Source: Voacanga thouarsii
Taxonomy: Eukaryota > Streptophyta > Magnoliopsida > Gentianales > Apocynaceae
Reading direction: 5' to 3'
Assembly (NCBI GenBank): GCA_026120185.1
Contig: JANUWF010001783.1
Span: forward strand, 10,044,001 to 10,108,000
Length of the DNA stretch: 64,000 bases
The position numbers were made by a program, and so were the translations under genes. The notes under the pieces were generated by a model. It searched no databases, was not told the origin of the DNA, and worked only from the letters and a program-made list of their open reading frames with translations. Positions 48,109-60,560 of the stretch are shown here, piece by piece (the first letter of the stretch is position 1; each line of letters opens with the position of its first letter).

Positions 48109-50179
48109 TGTTGGGAATATGCCCTCTTAGACTAGTTTTCTGATGAAAATATCGAATATGTTAATAAAAGAATTTATTTGTCGAAAATCGTTTGTGAAAT
48201 AATTTTCTTTATTTGTGTGCATTTTCGTTTGGAACAGACTCATTGTGTGTAAATAAGTGATCCATGTGAATGGAGGTCTTTCACAGTAAGGTATGGATCA
48301 TGGGTTATTTAAACACATAAACAGTTGTTCTTAACCGATTGATGAGAATGAGAATCTCATCATGTTTAGGTTATTATGTTATGAATTCCAAATGGAGAAT
48401 GGCTTACCTTTAGCCAGTGAGTAGTCCACTCACTTCATGACATAAGCGTATTTCGAATACGTAGAATAGGACCTGTAGTAGTGGTTTCTTAAAAGCACTA
48501 TATGATAGAAACCTAGACTACTACCACTACAGCGTGGACTAGTACTCAATGACTTGAGTATGCGTTGGTGGTCTGGCGAAACTGGAAGCATATACTTTGA
48601 TATACTATAGTTGAGGTTCTATCGGAGGGCCAATATACTTGTATGTTGGGTATGTGTAACTAGTTAGTTAAGACAGACTTGTACAAGTTAGTTTCTACAC
48701 AATATCGCTCCTTGTGGTTGTCCGGATGATCTAAATATCCAGGGCCCTGGGAAACGTGACTTGGATGTTTGTTTTAGGGTCGCTCCCTTGGAAAGCGGAA
48801 ACACTCCAGGAAGTCGTGGATCATTGGACAAGGAGCCTAAGGATGGTAGATGTCTTTTAGAGAGGTGTTAGTACACTTCTTCCTCTCTAAATGTACGGCG
48901 ATGTGTGGAGGGGTATTTTAGTCATTTCACTTGTAGGTCGGAGACTCTGCTAATGCAGCATTGTCCTTGGGGTCAATATTTCCTTATGGTGATATTAGGA
49001 AATATTTAAAATGAAAAATACATCTATTTATATAGTAGGGGTATTTTGGTCATTTTAGTAGCCAAGGCAATGTGTCTTTTTGGTCCTCGAAATAGCCCGT
49101 AAGTCCTAATTAATTTTTGGGTTGAGAAAATGATCTCAGTTTAGAGAGTTTTATTTTATTCGGGAAGTCTAATTTATTATCAGACTGGAATAAAATAAAT
49201 GGAGAGAAATTTATTATCTGGTTTAATTGGTTAATTAATTATTCAGGACTTGGGTCCAGTTTGAATAATTAGAAAATAAATCGGGACTTCAACTAGAGAA
49301 AAATAATTATTACTTAATTATTTATTGAGTTATTTATTTAATTAAATCTCAATACATAAATAATTAAAGTTTAATTATTTTTTTGGTTCATTTGGGTCCA
49401 TTAATTATTTATTGGGTTATTTATTTAATCCCAAGGAAAATAATTAATGTTTATTATTTTTGGTTTTTCGGGTCCAAGAAAAATAATAAATATTATTTTG
49501 GCCCAATAGCCTGGACCATAGGATTTTTCCAGACACAGTTTAGAAGAGTTTATGGTGAAGCTAAAATTTATTTTGTAAATAATATTCGGGTATAAAATCT
49601 CGAGAATATTATTTTTTATCAAAATAATTATTTTCGGTTTCTTGACTCTTGGCTTTTTGTGTGGAAAAATAAAATAAAAGAAAAAGGGAAAAAATAAAAA
49701 TGTTTTTCTGGTGTCTATTAGCTTTCTCTCTCTCTCTCTCGGTTTTTTATTCTCCTGGCTTTTGGTTTTCTAGCATGTGGCTTTTAGTTTCTATAAACAG
49801 AAGAAGCCATGCTGTGGAAATGTATGGCCAGTGTGAGTCTGTGAAAAAATCAGAGAGATCATCTTCTCCATTCCATTCTGTGCTCACCAACTGGATTTAG
49901 GCAGTGGTCATATTCTGTGAATTAAAAAGCTTGGCATTTCACCGGAACCAGAAGAAAATGCAGTGCACTGGACAGTGGAAGCTTCACTAGTATTCACTGG
50001 ACGTGGAAGGAAGAAGCTGTTTTCCCAGGTTCAAAGCTTTCTTCAATGTTCTTCAAATTTTTAAGGCTCCAACAGGTATGTTTTCATCCCACCATGCTGT
50101 GCCAATACTCTGATATATGTGTTGTTCTTCCATTTTTACAGTACACCCGTTTGCATGCTCTGTGAATGTCAATCCTTCA
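48109..50179 (+). repeat. Copia-B 3' LTR (2071 bp)
   Basis: Matches 39101-41191 and is followed directly by the target copy AGAAG (50180-50184). Its CT microsatellite is only 17 bp. Confidence 0.93.
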
Positions 50180-50184
50180 AGAAG

Positions 50185-51217
50185 TCCGCAGCATTTGGTG
50201 CTTCCCTTCAAATGCCTTTCAATGCTGCAAAAAAGGGAAATAATTCAACATCCATCGACATCGTACTGGGCTAGCTAACAATGCATCCTCTGCCAAATGT
50301 ATCGGTAAATGTTCCATTATGTCAAAAAACTTGGGATGAATGTCTTCTCAAGGAGACATATTGTAACTGCGAATCGATGTTGAAGCTGCTCAAGAAGTCT
50401 CTCCTTATTAACCTTCGAGCACAACAGTCTAAAACATGAAGCAATCTCAATGAATAATTGTACAACATTCCTTGGCAAAGTTGTGCGGGTAGCCAATAGG
50501 ATTAAAACATTCCTTTTTTGCACCTCGGAGCGTTACACACCCCACAATGAATAATTGCCTAATTCCCCCCCCGTATATCATACAATTGTTTGGACAAGCA
50601 TCCTATACTTTACATTCTATTTCTAACACATTCATAATCTTACTAGCCTCATAGTAAATTTTAGCAATCTTCACGTCCATCTCACTGAAAGCATCTATTA
50701 GAAGCTCAAGTAGCATGTCAACGAACTTATTCGACCACCCATTCAGTACTTTCAAGTGTAACAATCTCATGATAAATGACAAAGAAGAAAATTTGGTACA
50801 ACTCGGATACAACACCACATTCGCCTCTTCTAATAGTTTAATTATCTCTCTCAAATATTTAGGGTCTTCATTTGCATTCTGCTGCTCATTTATCCCAGCA
50901 GCATCTTGAACCATCCCAACCATATCATTCCCTTGTACGTTGTCTAGTGAAGAAATATTAATATTTGTACTGCTAGAAGGTACATATGTTTCCCCATGAG
51001 CGCTCCATTTTTTGTACCAATGCATGAAACCCCACATTTGACAATGTTGTTTGATTTCTATTGCACTATAAAAGTATCTATTCTGACACTTCATACATGG
51101 ACAATAGATTTTAGCTCCATTATATTTGTCTCTCAATGCAAATTCTATAAATGTATCCAAACTCTTATTATATTCGTCACCTAAATGGTCCTTTGAGTCA
51201 ATCCATGATCGGTCCAT
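50185..51217 (-). pseudogene. CACTA-2 TNP2-type transposase, internally deleted and cut by Copia-B
   Basis: Starts at ATG 51217 with the transposase-associated domain: MDRSWIDSKDHLGDEY, YCPCMKCQNRYF (C-x-C-x2-C), then YKKWSAHGETY. A linker is followed by VLNGWSNKFVDMLLELL. Near 50560 the homology jumps to DUF4218 (LPRNVVQLFIEIASCFRLLC, LLEKTFIPSF, about 50505-50315), so the whole Transposase_21 core is missing. The left end is interrupted at 50184 by Copia-B. No terminal inverted repeat is visible to the right. The upstream open frame to 51295 is probably 5' untranslated. Confidence 0.85.
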
Positions 51218-51236
51218 TCCTTTATTTCTATAACAA

Positions 51237-54200
51237 TAATTGAAAATGCAATTAGATAGCAGGTTGTAAGAATTATTTAAAACACAGAAAAACACAAAGA
51301 TTTATAAACCTTGTTATTGAAAGGCTCTAGGAAAATTAGTCACAAATTATGGACAGTTCCCTTTATGAAAATTCACATCTTTTATAAAACCTAAAGTGGC
51401 ATATAAAGTTGATGGTAATAGGTAAATAGATCGTAAATAAATAACACATGATTACATAGTAAATAATAATTAAATAGAAGATGTAGGAGTTAAATAATAT
51501 TTGATGTTAACATCTAATAGTCAATAGTCTCTACACATGCAAGCTTCCATTTCATGTCATGGTCTCTACATCATATGTCAAATTAATGAATTTTGATAGG
51601 GCAAATTGGAAAGAAGTCATTTGCTACAAATTATATAACACAGTCTGTCTAGCCTTTGTTCAGTAACATATAACTAGCTTTACTTGCATTTCTTTCACAA
51701 CGTAACACAAGCTGCTATACCCTTTTCTTTCTGTATTTTATTCACATGTAAACACATAAAACTAGAAGTCTTGTACGCATTTTTGGTAACAATTATGATT
51801 TTTTTATTAATAAAAAATTATTATATATATGTGTGTGTGTTCAATGGTATTGCAAGCAGGCAGCAGGCAAAGCCTATGAGCGCTGTCAAATCAACTGATG
51901 AGGAGAGGAGAGGAGGTGATTTAGGAGAGAGGGGATGAATCTAAACAAAACTGCCATATTTTTTGGTTTCTTACTACTTTTATAGGGGCAATAGAGGGTG
52001 GTAAAGATTCCATCGGCTATGGCATACATTGTATTTGTACTACTGAAATAAATTTTATTTTACAAGGGGAGAAATTTACACCAACAATCTCATATAACAA
52101 CCATAAGGCTTGATAATTGCTTGATGTTGTTATGCTAATGATAAAATATTTTGACTTGTAATTTAAAAAATCGTCTTCAATTTTGCAATTCCTCTCCTCT
52201 TATATTTACAAAAGAAAGAAAATTATGTGCTAAACTCAAGTGGTCTACTTCGTACCAAATTTCATGATGATTGGCCATATATAAATATTTTCTTGAATGC
52301 AAAGCTTAGTATAAACCATGCTAGACAAGGGTAATGGTGTAGGTGGAAAGCTTTTCTTCCCAATATAAAATTTACTTTAATTTAAGTTAATTATTATTTT
52401 CAAACAAGCTCATCTTAAAAGAATTACTATTCGAACATAACTGGGCTGCCAAGGGTGATTTGGGAGGACAAAAACATGCAACGTTTTCCTGTGTCAGATT
52501 TTGGATATTCTAAAACATTGCTTATAATCGTCGGATCATGATCACCAGACCAAAAAGAATGCATATAGGAGCAGAATGATTACAGAAATGGAAGGATGAA
52601 ACCAAAGCTAGAGCAGAGAAGCATAATTTTGAGAAGGACGACCTATGGTGTCACAAGGGAAGGGCCACCCGGTGAGGGTCGAACCAAGTGTCCAACTAGA
52701 AAATCTTTTAGAGCTATCTTTAGTTTGGAGAGGCATAGTTTTGATCATCTATGATAAGGGTTTGATAACTCCTCAAAAACTAGGGTGAAATGATCGAACA
52801 TTATACAAATTAGACTAAAAGCAAAGTAATCACAATAGCTTTACTTGTACACTAATTCTAAGTAGGAGCCTAGTAACTACGTCATAGAAGTAATCAAATA
52901 CCTACTAAAAACCATGAAATCTTGGCCGGGTTTGTTTGGATAGGCCTTTAAAACAAGTTTACTGTTTCTGAAAACACGAATGTTACCAAATCTTGCAGCA
53001 ACGTCCAGCAGATTTGGAAGGGAGAAAAAACACAGACGAACACAAAAACTTTCCGAAAGTAAGAGAGGGATCAAAACTTTAACAGCAACAGATGGTAAAA
53101 GTGAAAGAGATTCTTCTTGCATAAAAATTTCACTGTTTTACTAATGACAAATTGCATTTCTGCAGTCATCTCAAATGGCACTTATTTCTGCAAGAAAAAT
53201 AGTAGTGCCATAGCTAGAGATCTAAAACGAAGTATGCTCCTCTTGTACTCTCTATCTACATATAAATCCTAAATTTCAGAAAGCTTTTTTGATCTTATGG
53301 AAAACAAATCATGCAGTAAAAACCCCTTCCCCCCCCCCCCTCCTTCCTTCACTGTAAATCCCTTTTTTCTCTTTTTTTCTGGTGACATCAAGTTCTCTAG
53401 GGTTTCAGTATATATAGTAGAGATCGAAGAATCCCAAGTTTAAGATCACAAAAACTATACTCCGACAAATGTTAAATGCATGATGTATCATGATAACCAA
53501 AATGGATGAAAAAATATAATTTTTTTTACCTAAAAGACGCATATCTTATTGAGAGGTATTGTAAGCCCATTGACAATTATTGTTTTAAAAATTCAAAGCA
53601 TTAATAGAAAAATGATTTAATTCGAACCTTTTATCTTCTTCTTTATTCCATTTATTGGTCCCTTCATTTATAAAAACTGTAAATCTCACAATGTTCTGCA
53701 CTATGCGTAGGACAAAAAGGGAGAAGACTCTTACCTAAAATTTGAAGCTTTCCAAATGCTTGACAATGGCTGAACTTCCCCTTTTTTTTCTTCTTCTTCT
53801 TCTCGGCCACAGGATTTTTTTTGTTCTTCCTTTCTTTGATTTTTCATTTGGTAGTTTTCTCACCTTGAGCAGAATTACTTAACACTTGTAGGCCCACCAC
53901 CCTAAACAGCCAATCTCTTATTTTGGTGTACACTTTTTTTTAGCTAGCAGATCGCTTTCACCAATCAGCTTCTATTGCTAAAATCCATAAATGAATTATA
54001 GAATATAATAATCATGTATGAAAGGACGTTGAAATACATTCATGCTAGTTATAGATTATGATATTATTTTTGTGCTCCTAGGTACTAGGTATAATATATA
54101 ATATTCTTGTGATGATAAGTGTAGCAATATCATATTCTTGGAATCAAAGACATTCGTGCAAGTATAACACTGCCACATTTAGAATAGCAATAGATACAAC

Positions 54201-54690
54201 AATGGGTATATTTTATTGAATTCTAATTATCTAAGTGTGAATTGAACATTTAATTATGCATTATATATTACACCTGCCCACCATACGCCAAGCTAACTCT
54301 TTTGATACACCCAAATCCATTATATAAAGATAACATCACATGGCTCCTTTAGATTCAGTTGCAAGATTTCAAAAGGCTCATAGTTTACCCCTAGCAGCAC
54401 TTATCTTAATTGATGAGATGTGATGCTCTTTTCTTTATAGCAATTTCAGTCCTTCAAGGAATGAAGTGCAATATGGCTTAGGTTGCTGGAATTAGAATAG
54501 AAAGATTGCTTAGTTTAAGGTGTGAGTCTCAGTCAAGGGAAGGAGAAAAAGTGAAGCCTTGTGTGTGTATCTGTTTACTTTTTGGTTGAAGAAGTGATGA
54601 TGGGAGAAAGGTGCCCGAGTGCTTTGCTAGGTGGTGTTGGTTTTGCGGCTATGCTTTTCGTGCAAGGAGGAAAAAGGAAAGGGTTAGTGT

Positions 54691-54752
<62 letters not shown>

Positions 54753-54959
54753 TAGATGGTGCTGCTGCTGAGTTAAGAGGAACGAGAGGTGAAGTGAGTA
54801 GAGATTTGGGTTTTGTATTTCTGTGGAATGACGCCAAGGATGAAAAGCTAGTATGTGTGTTGTTCTGCTCAATTCCCTGCCCGCATCAAACAGTTTGAAC
54901 AGTTTGAGATTTATTTGGAAAAGATGTCTTCAAATCCTTGCCTATCCAATAGTCATCTA
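51237..54959. other. Long stretch without recognisable gene or transposon coding
   Basis: Mixed AT-rich sequence, with pyrimidine-rich patches (53330-53390 with a C11 run, 53775-53830 CTT-rich) and a TG repeat (about 51826-51840). The short frames at 52877-53122 (minus) and 51684-51938 (plus) show no family I recognise. CACTA-2 5' non-coding sequence probably occupies the left end. The rest may be ordinary intergenic or intron/promoter DNA of the gene hit by Copia-C. Confidence 0.5.
54692..54752. repeat. (GA)n(GT)n compound microsatellite
   Basis: GA repeats 54692-54725 continue directly into GT repeats up to 54752. The open frames crossing it are repeat artefacts. Confidence 0.95.
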
Positions 54960-55024
54960 TCACCCAAGAAAGTAAAAAGAGAACCTCTTGAGTGCAATCC
55001 TCAAAGGAGGCCCTTTTGGATCTC
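54960..55024 (-). pseudogene. 3' part of an unrecognised ORF split by Copia-C
   Basis: Read on the minus strand after the target copy: DPKGPPLRIALKRFSFYF, then a stop at 54962-54960. It continues the frame of 61642-61422 exactly: 221 + 5 + 65 nt equals 97 codons including the stop. I do not recognise the protein. See the entry for 61422-61642. Confidence 0.55.
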
Positions 55025-55029
55025 GTACA

Positions 55030-55885
55030 TGTTGAAAATGGCAACTTTGGGAGTTAATAATTTTTAACTCATGATTAGTTAGCCTAAAACAATTAATGAG
55101 AATTGTTCTTAACATGTTAGAGATTGTTTTGATTGTGGTAGAAGCCATTTTCATGGTGGGAATCCATAATTAAATGTTATTAAAGTTGGGCTTGGGCCAT
55201 GTTTTCACGATCTTCTATTTTTATTTGGCCCAATTAATTAACTCTAACTTGAAAAGGAATAGGAAACATAAAATCTGGTAAAGGAATTAGGACTTCCTAA
55301 TCCGAATTGGGTTTTAATTTTCCTAAGGCGACATTAAAAGGGGGAACAGAGCCGCCATTAGGGAGAACCCCTTTTCATGTTTTTTTGCTTCTTGCAAGAA
55401 AATTCGCCGCTTCGATTCTCTCTCCACGATCCATAATTTTGCCTTATCGGGACCGGCGAACTGAGGGGATTTTCGAGGTGATCACAGTTGGTGTGCGTCA
55501 ACAGTGATCTGAGACCGTCTTATCCTGCAAGAAGAGTCGCTGTACCCATCGCACCGGAGTGGGGCGAATAGCTTCTTGAAGGCAAACCAGTATTAGACTG
55601 GTGATTCGGTCAGCAATACAGTACGTTGCGGCGCAGCTTGTCCAGAGGAGTGCCAGCGCTAGGTACATTCTGGTAGAACCGCGAGCAAGTCAATCAGGTA
55701 TACTATTGATTTGTTTATTAAGTGTGAATTCTGTCTAGTTACATTACGTTTGGACTGTGTGGCCTTGCCGGCATTGTTGATATTTGATAATTGCAATTGT
55801 TAGAGCCCTGGTCGGGTATAGGCGGTGCTTGTTCAATTCAGTTGAGTTGCCTATCTGTGCTCGTAGGTACCCTAGTTAACTAACA
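55030..55885 (+). repeat. Copia-C 5' LTR (856 bp)
   Basis: Same length as 60561-61416. The three differences are all in the second half: GTGGGGCG/GTGTGGCG, CAGCAATAC/CAGCAGTAC and ACCGCGAG/ACCGTGAG. An identical 66-codon open frame in both LTRs (55307 and 60838) has no known homology. Confidence 0.96.
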
Positions 55886-55925
55886 GTCTTCAAGAAGCTA
55901 TTCTGCAATTATCTGTGTGTGTGCA

Positions 55926-56942
55926 ATGGCCAATTCGTCAGGTACTGCATCTGCTGCGTATAAGCCTTTGGTTGACTTGAATGGTTTGCCGGACAAGTTT
56001 GGTCCAGGACAGAATTTCAAGCGTTGGCAACAACGCATGAAAATTTGGTTGACCATGAGGGGCTTATTATCAGCAGTGCAGGTAGACAGGCCTATACCAA
56101 CTGAAAGGCATTCTAGAGTAGTTGAGATTGCTGCGTGGGATGAACGGAATAATGTAGGCAGAGGAGCAATACTGTCAGCATTGACAAATGCTCTCTTTGA
56201 TGTCTACTGTTCTGAGTCATACACAGCAAAGATGCTATGGGATGAATTGGATAGGAAATATAATACCGAGGATCAAGGTCTGGAAAGGTATTATGTCTCC
56301 AAATTCCTGAAGTTTCAGATGGTTGAGGGTAAGTCTGTGACTGAACAGGACTAAAGAGTTGCATTTGATTTTTCATTCCTTTATGAATCGGATATGGAAC
56401 TTCCTGAGAAGTTTCAAGTGATGTCAGTGATAGAGAAATTTCCTAAGTCTTGGGAGGACTTTGGTATGTCCCTCAAACACAAGACGGAGAAGATTTCTCT
56501 AAACGATCTGATGAAATCAATATCCATTGAGGAGCAACATAGAAAGAATAGTCATATTGTACCTATGGAGTCTAATGTCCATATTGTGACTACTGGGAAG
56601 AAGAGCAATAATCAGAGGAATGTGGGGGTTAACTCAAACTCTAAAAACATAAACAAGACAAAAGGCAAGGCCAAGAAGAAATCGAAAGCAAACAAACCTT
56701 GCTGGAATTGTGGTCAGGTTGGACATTGGGTTAAGGACTGTCCGTCTAAAAAGCCCAAAGTCAAACAAGGATCAAATTCTGAAGCACAAGTCAATGTGGT
56801 GGTAGAGGATACTAGTCAAGCGGAGGCTGATTTGAGTACTCACCTTACTGAGGTTTGTACCATTGAGGCTGAGACTGGCATCACTACTTCCAATGATGAT
56901 GAAAGGTATGTTTCGTTAACCCGAAGTCTTTACTATTTATGA
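55926..56942 (+). pseudogene. Copia-C gag with CCHC zinc knuckle
   Basis: Chosen start MANSSGTASAAYKPLVDL at 55926 (an in-frame ATG also lies at 55917). Gag core FKRWQQRMKIWLTMRGLL, then LWDELDRKYNTEDQG and YYVSKFLKFQMVEG. A TAA stop at 56352-56354 cuts the frame and it resumes in the same frame (ELPEKFQVMSVIEKFPKSW). A lysine/asparagine-rich linker leads to the zinc knuckle CWNCGQVGHWVKDC (about 56699-56740, perfect C-x2-C-x4-H-x4-C), which binds the element RNA. It ends with an acidic tail. Only one stop interrupts about 340 codons. Confidence 0.92.
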
Positions 56943-59900
56943 GCCACTTGAATGGCTGGTTGATACTTGGAGCAAATGTGCACGTTTGTGCTTTGATAAA
57001 TTGCTTTTTGTATCTTACCAGCCTATTAAAGGAAAAGCTGTGAAGATGGGGAACTCAACTGCAGCCAATGTGTTGGGGATTGGACGCGTGGACTTGAAGT
57101 TTCCTTCGGGCGTATTCTTTCTCTTCATAGGGTGCAACATGTTCCAACGGTTCGTAGGAATATTCTTAGTGGTTCATGTTTAGTTAGAGAGGGTTATGAA
57201 CTTACTTTCAAATGTAATAAAGTAGTGATTATGCACTACAATTCTTTTGTTGGCAAAGGTTATTTGTCAGATGGTTTATTTAAATTAAGAGTTGAACCTT
57301 TTACTTCTGATTTGAATAAAGCTTCTTCTATTGAGAATTCTGTTTATCCTATGGTGCACATTATTGAATCCACTGATGTTTGGCATAGTAGACTTGGACA
57401 TTTAAATTTAGATTCTGTTAAAAGAATGATGAATTTAGATTTGATCCCTAAACATTCAATTGATAAGAAAAATAAATGTCAAGTGTGTGTGGAAGCTAAA
57501 ACAACCGGGAAACCCTATCATTCAATTGAAAGGGATTCGAAATACTTGATTTAGTTCACACGGACATTTGTGAATTCAATGGCTTATTGACTAGGGATCA
57601 TAAGAAATATTTCATTACTTTTATTGACGATTGCGGTAAATATTGCTATGTTTATTTACTTAAACATAAAGATGAAGCACTTGAAAAGTTTCTCATATTT
57701 AAAAATGAAGCTGAAACTCAAGCGGCAAGAAACTTAAAAGGTTAAGATCTGATAGAGGTGGAGAGTATGGGTCTAATCCATTTGTTGAATATTGCCAAAG
57801 CAATGGCATAATTCATGAGGAGACACCCCCTTATTCTCCCCGAGTCTAATGGGATTGCTTGAACGGAAAAATAGAACGTTTAAAGATATGATCAACGGTT
57901 TACTTTTAAATTCGGATTGCCTAAGTATATGTGGGGTGAGGCTTTGAATACGGCTTGCCATATTCCGAACAGAGTCCCTCATAAACATAAAGAGGTAACT
58001 CCATTTGAAATTTGGAAAGGTAGGAAACCTAACTTAAAATACTTACGTGTGTGGGGTTGTCTTGCAAAAGTTCTAATCCTCTGAACATAAAAGGAAGAAG
58101 TTAGGACCAAAGACTGTTGATTCCATCTTTATTGGTTATGTGGAAACAAGCTATGCCATGAGGTTTTTGGTAATTAAGTCCGAAATACCTGGTATAGATT
58201 GTAACACTATCATTCAATACCGTGATGCTACATTCTTTGAGAATGTGTTTCCCATGAAAACTGGTTTGCCTCAAGATGTTTCTACTTTAGATTCGGCCTT
58301 AACGTCCGATTCCATTCCTGATCATGTGGAAAGGATGAAAGATGTGGGGGCAAGTCCAAATAGTCCCAATACTCAAATTGAGGAATTGGAAGAACCTAGA
58401 AGGAGTAAGAGAGCTAAGGTCTGTCAAGGACTTTGGAAGTGACTTTGTCACTTACAATGTTGAGGACGAACCTTTGACTTTTCAAGCGGCTATGGCTTCC
58501 TCGGAAGCGGGGCATTGGAAAGGAGGCTGTCAAGAGTGAGATGGATTCCATTGTCTCCAATGGGACATGGGAATTGGTAGATCTCCCTCCTGGGTGCGAG
58601 TACAATTGGATGTAAATGGATATTTAAGAAGAAACTTAAACCGAGATGGGACCATAGATAAGTATAAAGCCGGATTAGTTGCCAAAGGGTTTAGACAGAA
58701 AGAGGGAATAGACTATTTTGATACATACTCTCCTGTTGCTCGTTTGACTACAATCCGAGTGCTAATTGCATTGGCTTCCATATATTGTCTCACCATCCAC
58801 CAAATGGATGTGAAGACGAGCTTTTCTTCATGGTGATCTTGAAGAAGAGATATATATGGATCAACTTTGAGGGATTTGTGGCCAAAGGAAATGAACGGAA
58901 AGTTTGTAAACTTATTAAATCCCTATATGGTCTAAAACAAGCACCCAAACAATGGCATGAAAAATTTGATAAAACAATTTTATCATTTGGCTTCAACATA
59001 AATGAGAATGACAAGTGTGTTTCTTGTAAGGTTAAAGGTAATACTTGTATTGTTCTATGCACTGTATGTGGATGACATTTTGCTATTTGGGTCCAATATT
59101 GAGATAATTAATGAGACTAAATCATTTTTGAAAAGTAAGTTTGAAATGAAGGATATGGGAGTAGCAAATGTGATTCTTGGCCTAAAGTTGATTCGCTCAA
59201 GCGAGGGGATAACCATTTCTCAAACTCACTATGTTGAGAGTGTTCTTGAGAAATATGGGTATCAAAATTGTAGAATTGCTAAAACTCCAAGTGACCCTTA
59301 CGTAGCTTTGTTCAAAAATGAAAGTGGAGTTCCTGTGTCTCAATTAAGATATTCTCAAATTATTGGTAGCTTGCAATATCTTGCGAATGGCTCAAGACCG
59401 AGATATTTCATTTTATGTATCTAAGGCGGCAAGATATACAAGTTGTCCAAATCGGACTCATTGGGAGGCCTTGGATAGAGTACTAAGGTACTTGAAGGGA
59501 ACAGTGTCCCTTGGGCTGCATTATGGGAAATTCCTGCTTGTACTTGAAGGGTATAGTGATGCAAGTCTGGATAGCCAAGAACTACGGTAGCAATGGATGC
59601 ACTTGGATATGTGTTTACATTAGGTGGTGGTGCGATCGCACTGGAAGTCTTGTAAGCAGGACTATGATAACTCGGTCAACTTTTGAGGCTGAGTTATGTG
59701 CCTTGGATACTATTGGAACGGAAGCTGAATGGCTGTATGGACTATTGTCCTCTTTGCCAATGATCAGCAAGTCCGTTACTGCTATATCTGTGCATTGTGA
59801 CAGTCAAACCACAATTGCAAAGATAAAGAGTACCAAGTATAATCAAAAGACTAAGAGACACATCCAAGTTAGACTTAAGTCTATAAGGGAGTTAGTGTCT

Positions 59901-60026
59901 GAAAGGGTGGTGTCTGTTGACTTTGTTGGATCCAAATATAACATTGCAGACCCCCTAACTAAGGGACTTGAAACATCATTATTCCTTAAATCCAGGTTGG
60001 GAATGGGACTGATAACCCAGAAATGA
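56943..60026 (+). pseudogene. Copia-C pol: protease, integrase, RT, RNase H (frameshifted)
   Basis: Protease: WLVDT at about 56954, where one extra T shifts the frame inside the active-site triplet. GAG-pre-integrase is at 57370-57520 (VWHSRLGHLNLDSVKR, CQVCVEAKTTGKP). The integrase core is at 57550-58030 with DLVHTDICEFN and FIDDCGKYCYVYLLKHKDE, shifted several times. RT is at 58600-59300 with YKAGLVAKGFRQKEGIDYF, HQMDVKT, KLIKSLYGLKQAPKQWHEKF and the intact catalytic LYVDDILLFGS (about 59064). RNase H runs to 60026 (ITRSTFEAELCALDT, VHCDSQTTIAKIKSTKYN, IADPLTKGL). I count at least seven frameshifts or stops, mostly single-base. The RT and RNase H parts are otherwise well preserved. Confidence 0.92.
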
Positions 60027-60548
60027 TTCACCTACAGTGGCAACCCAACTGACCAAGTGGAGATCCCGCAAGGCAGTTCAATGTGGTATAAACAAGCTGT
60101 TTGAGTGAATCTGGCACCAATTCTGATACTTTTGTATCTAGGTCCTTTCCCTGAAAGCCTGTGGTGTGTTTACTGCAATAAGTAAGAGTTTTGACTCTGA
60201 ATGGGATCAAGTCTTTTAGACAGGATGCTAGCATTCCATCCTTGGAGATCGCCAACTATGTGAGTGTTGTTGTGTGGCCGCAACTAAAGGGAATTGGGTT
60301 TTCTCTGAATACACTCATGAGACAGGATCAGGACACATGGCCATAACGTGTCAACCCTAAAGATTATCTCCATAGCCGATAGTCTGTTGTTACCAATGGA
60401 CGCCGTCACATTCAAGGTTCAGATTCAAGGCTTAAGTCCATCTGTTCCTGTGGGGGCATAAGTTGGATAACTTAGGTAGTGGTTCAAACCGGAAGGTACC
60501 ATTATCGAAAGCAGATTATGTGAATCCTGAATAGTCTTTAACTATGGA

Positions 60549-60560
60549 TTTGTGGGGGAT
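60549..60560 (+). promoter_or_regulatory. Polypurine tract of Copia-C
   Basis: TTTGTGGGGGAT lies directly before TGTTGAAAAT of the 3' LTR. The 520 bp between RNase H and this tract hold no coding sequence that I recognise. Confidence 0.8.

Larger units (their letters stand above)
39101..50179 (+). mobile_element. Copia-B: Ty1/copia LTR retrotransposon with a nested solo LTR
   Basis: LTRs 39101-41191 and 48109-50179 (TGTTGGGAAT to ATCCTTCA) are flanked by perfect 5-bp target copies AGAAG (39096-39100 and 50180-50184). Perfect initiator-Met primer site TGGTATCAGAGC (41194-41205) and polypurine tract AAATGGGAGAT (48098-48108). The internal region has gag, protease, integrase and RT in copia order; most of RNase H is deleted. 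Without the nested solo LTR (43461-44984) it is about 9.5 kb. The right flank is the DUF4218 region of CACTA-2, so Copia-B inserted in that transposase. Inactive because of stops, shifts and the RNase H deletion. Confidence 0.93.

Noticed and set aside
54561..54898. Overlapping open frames with repeated Arg-Glu and Cys-Val
   Set aside because: They read the GA/GT microsatellite; no conserved protein around it.
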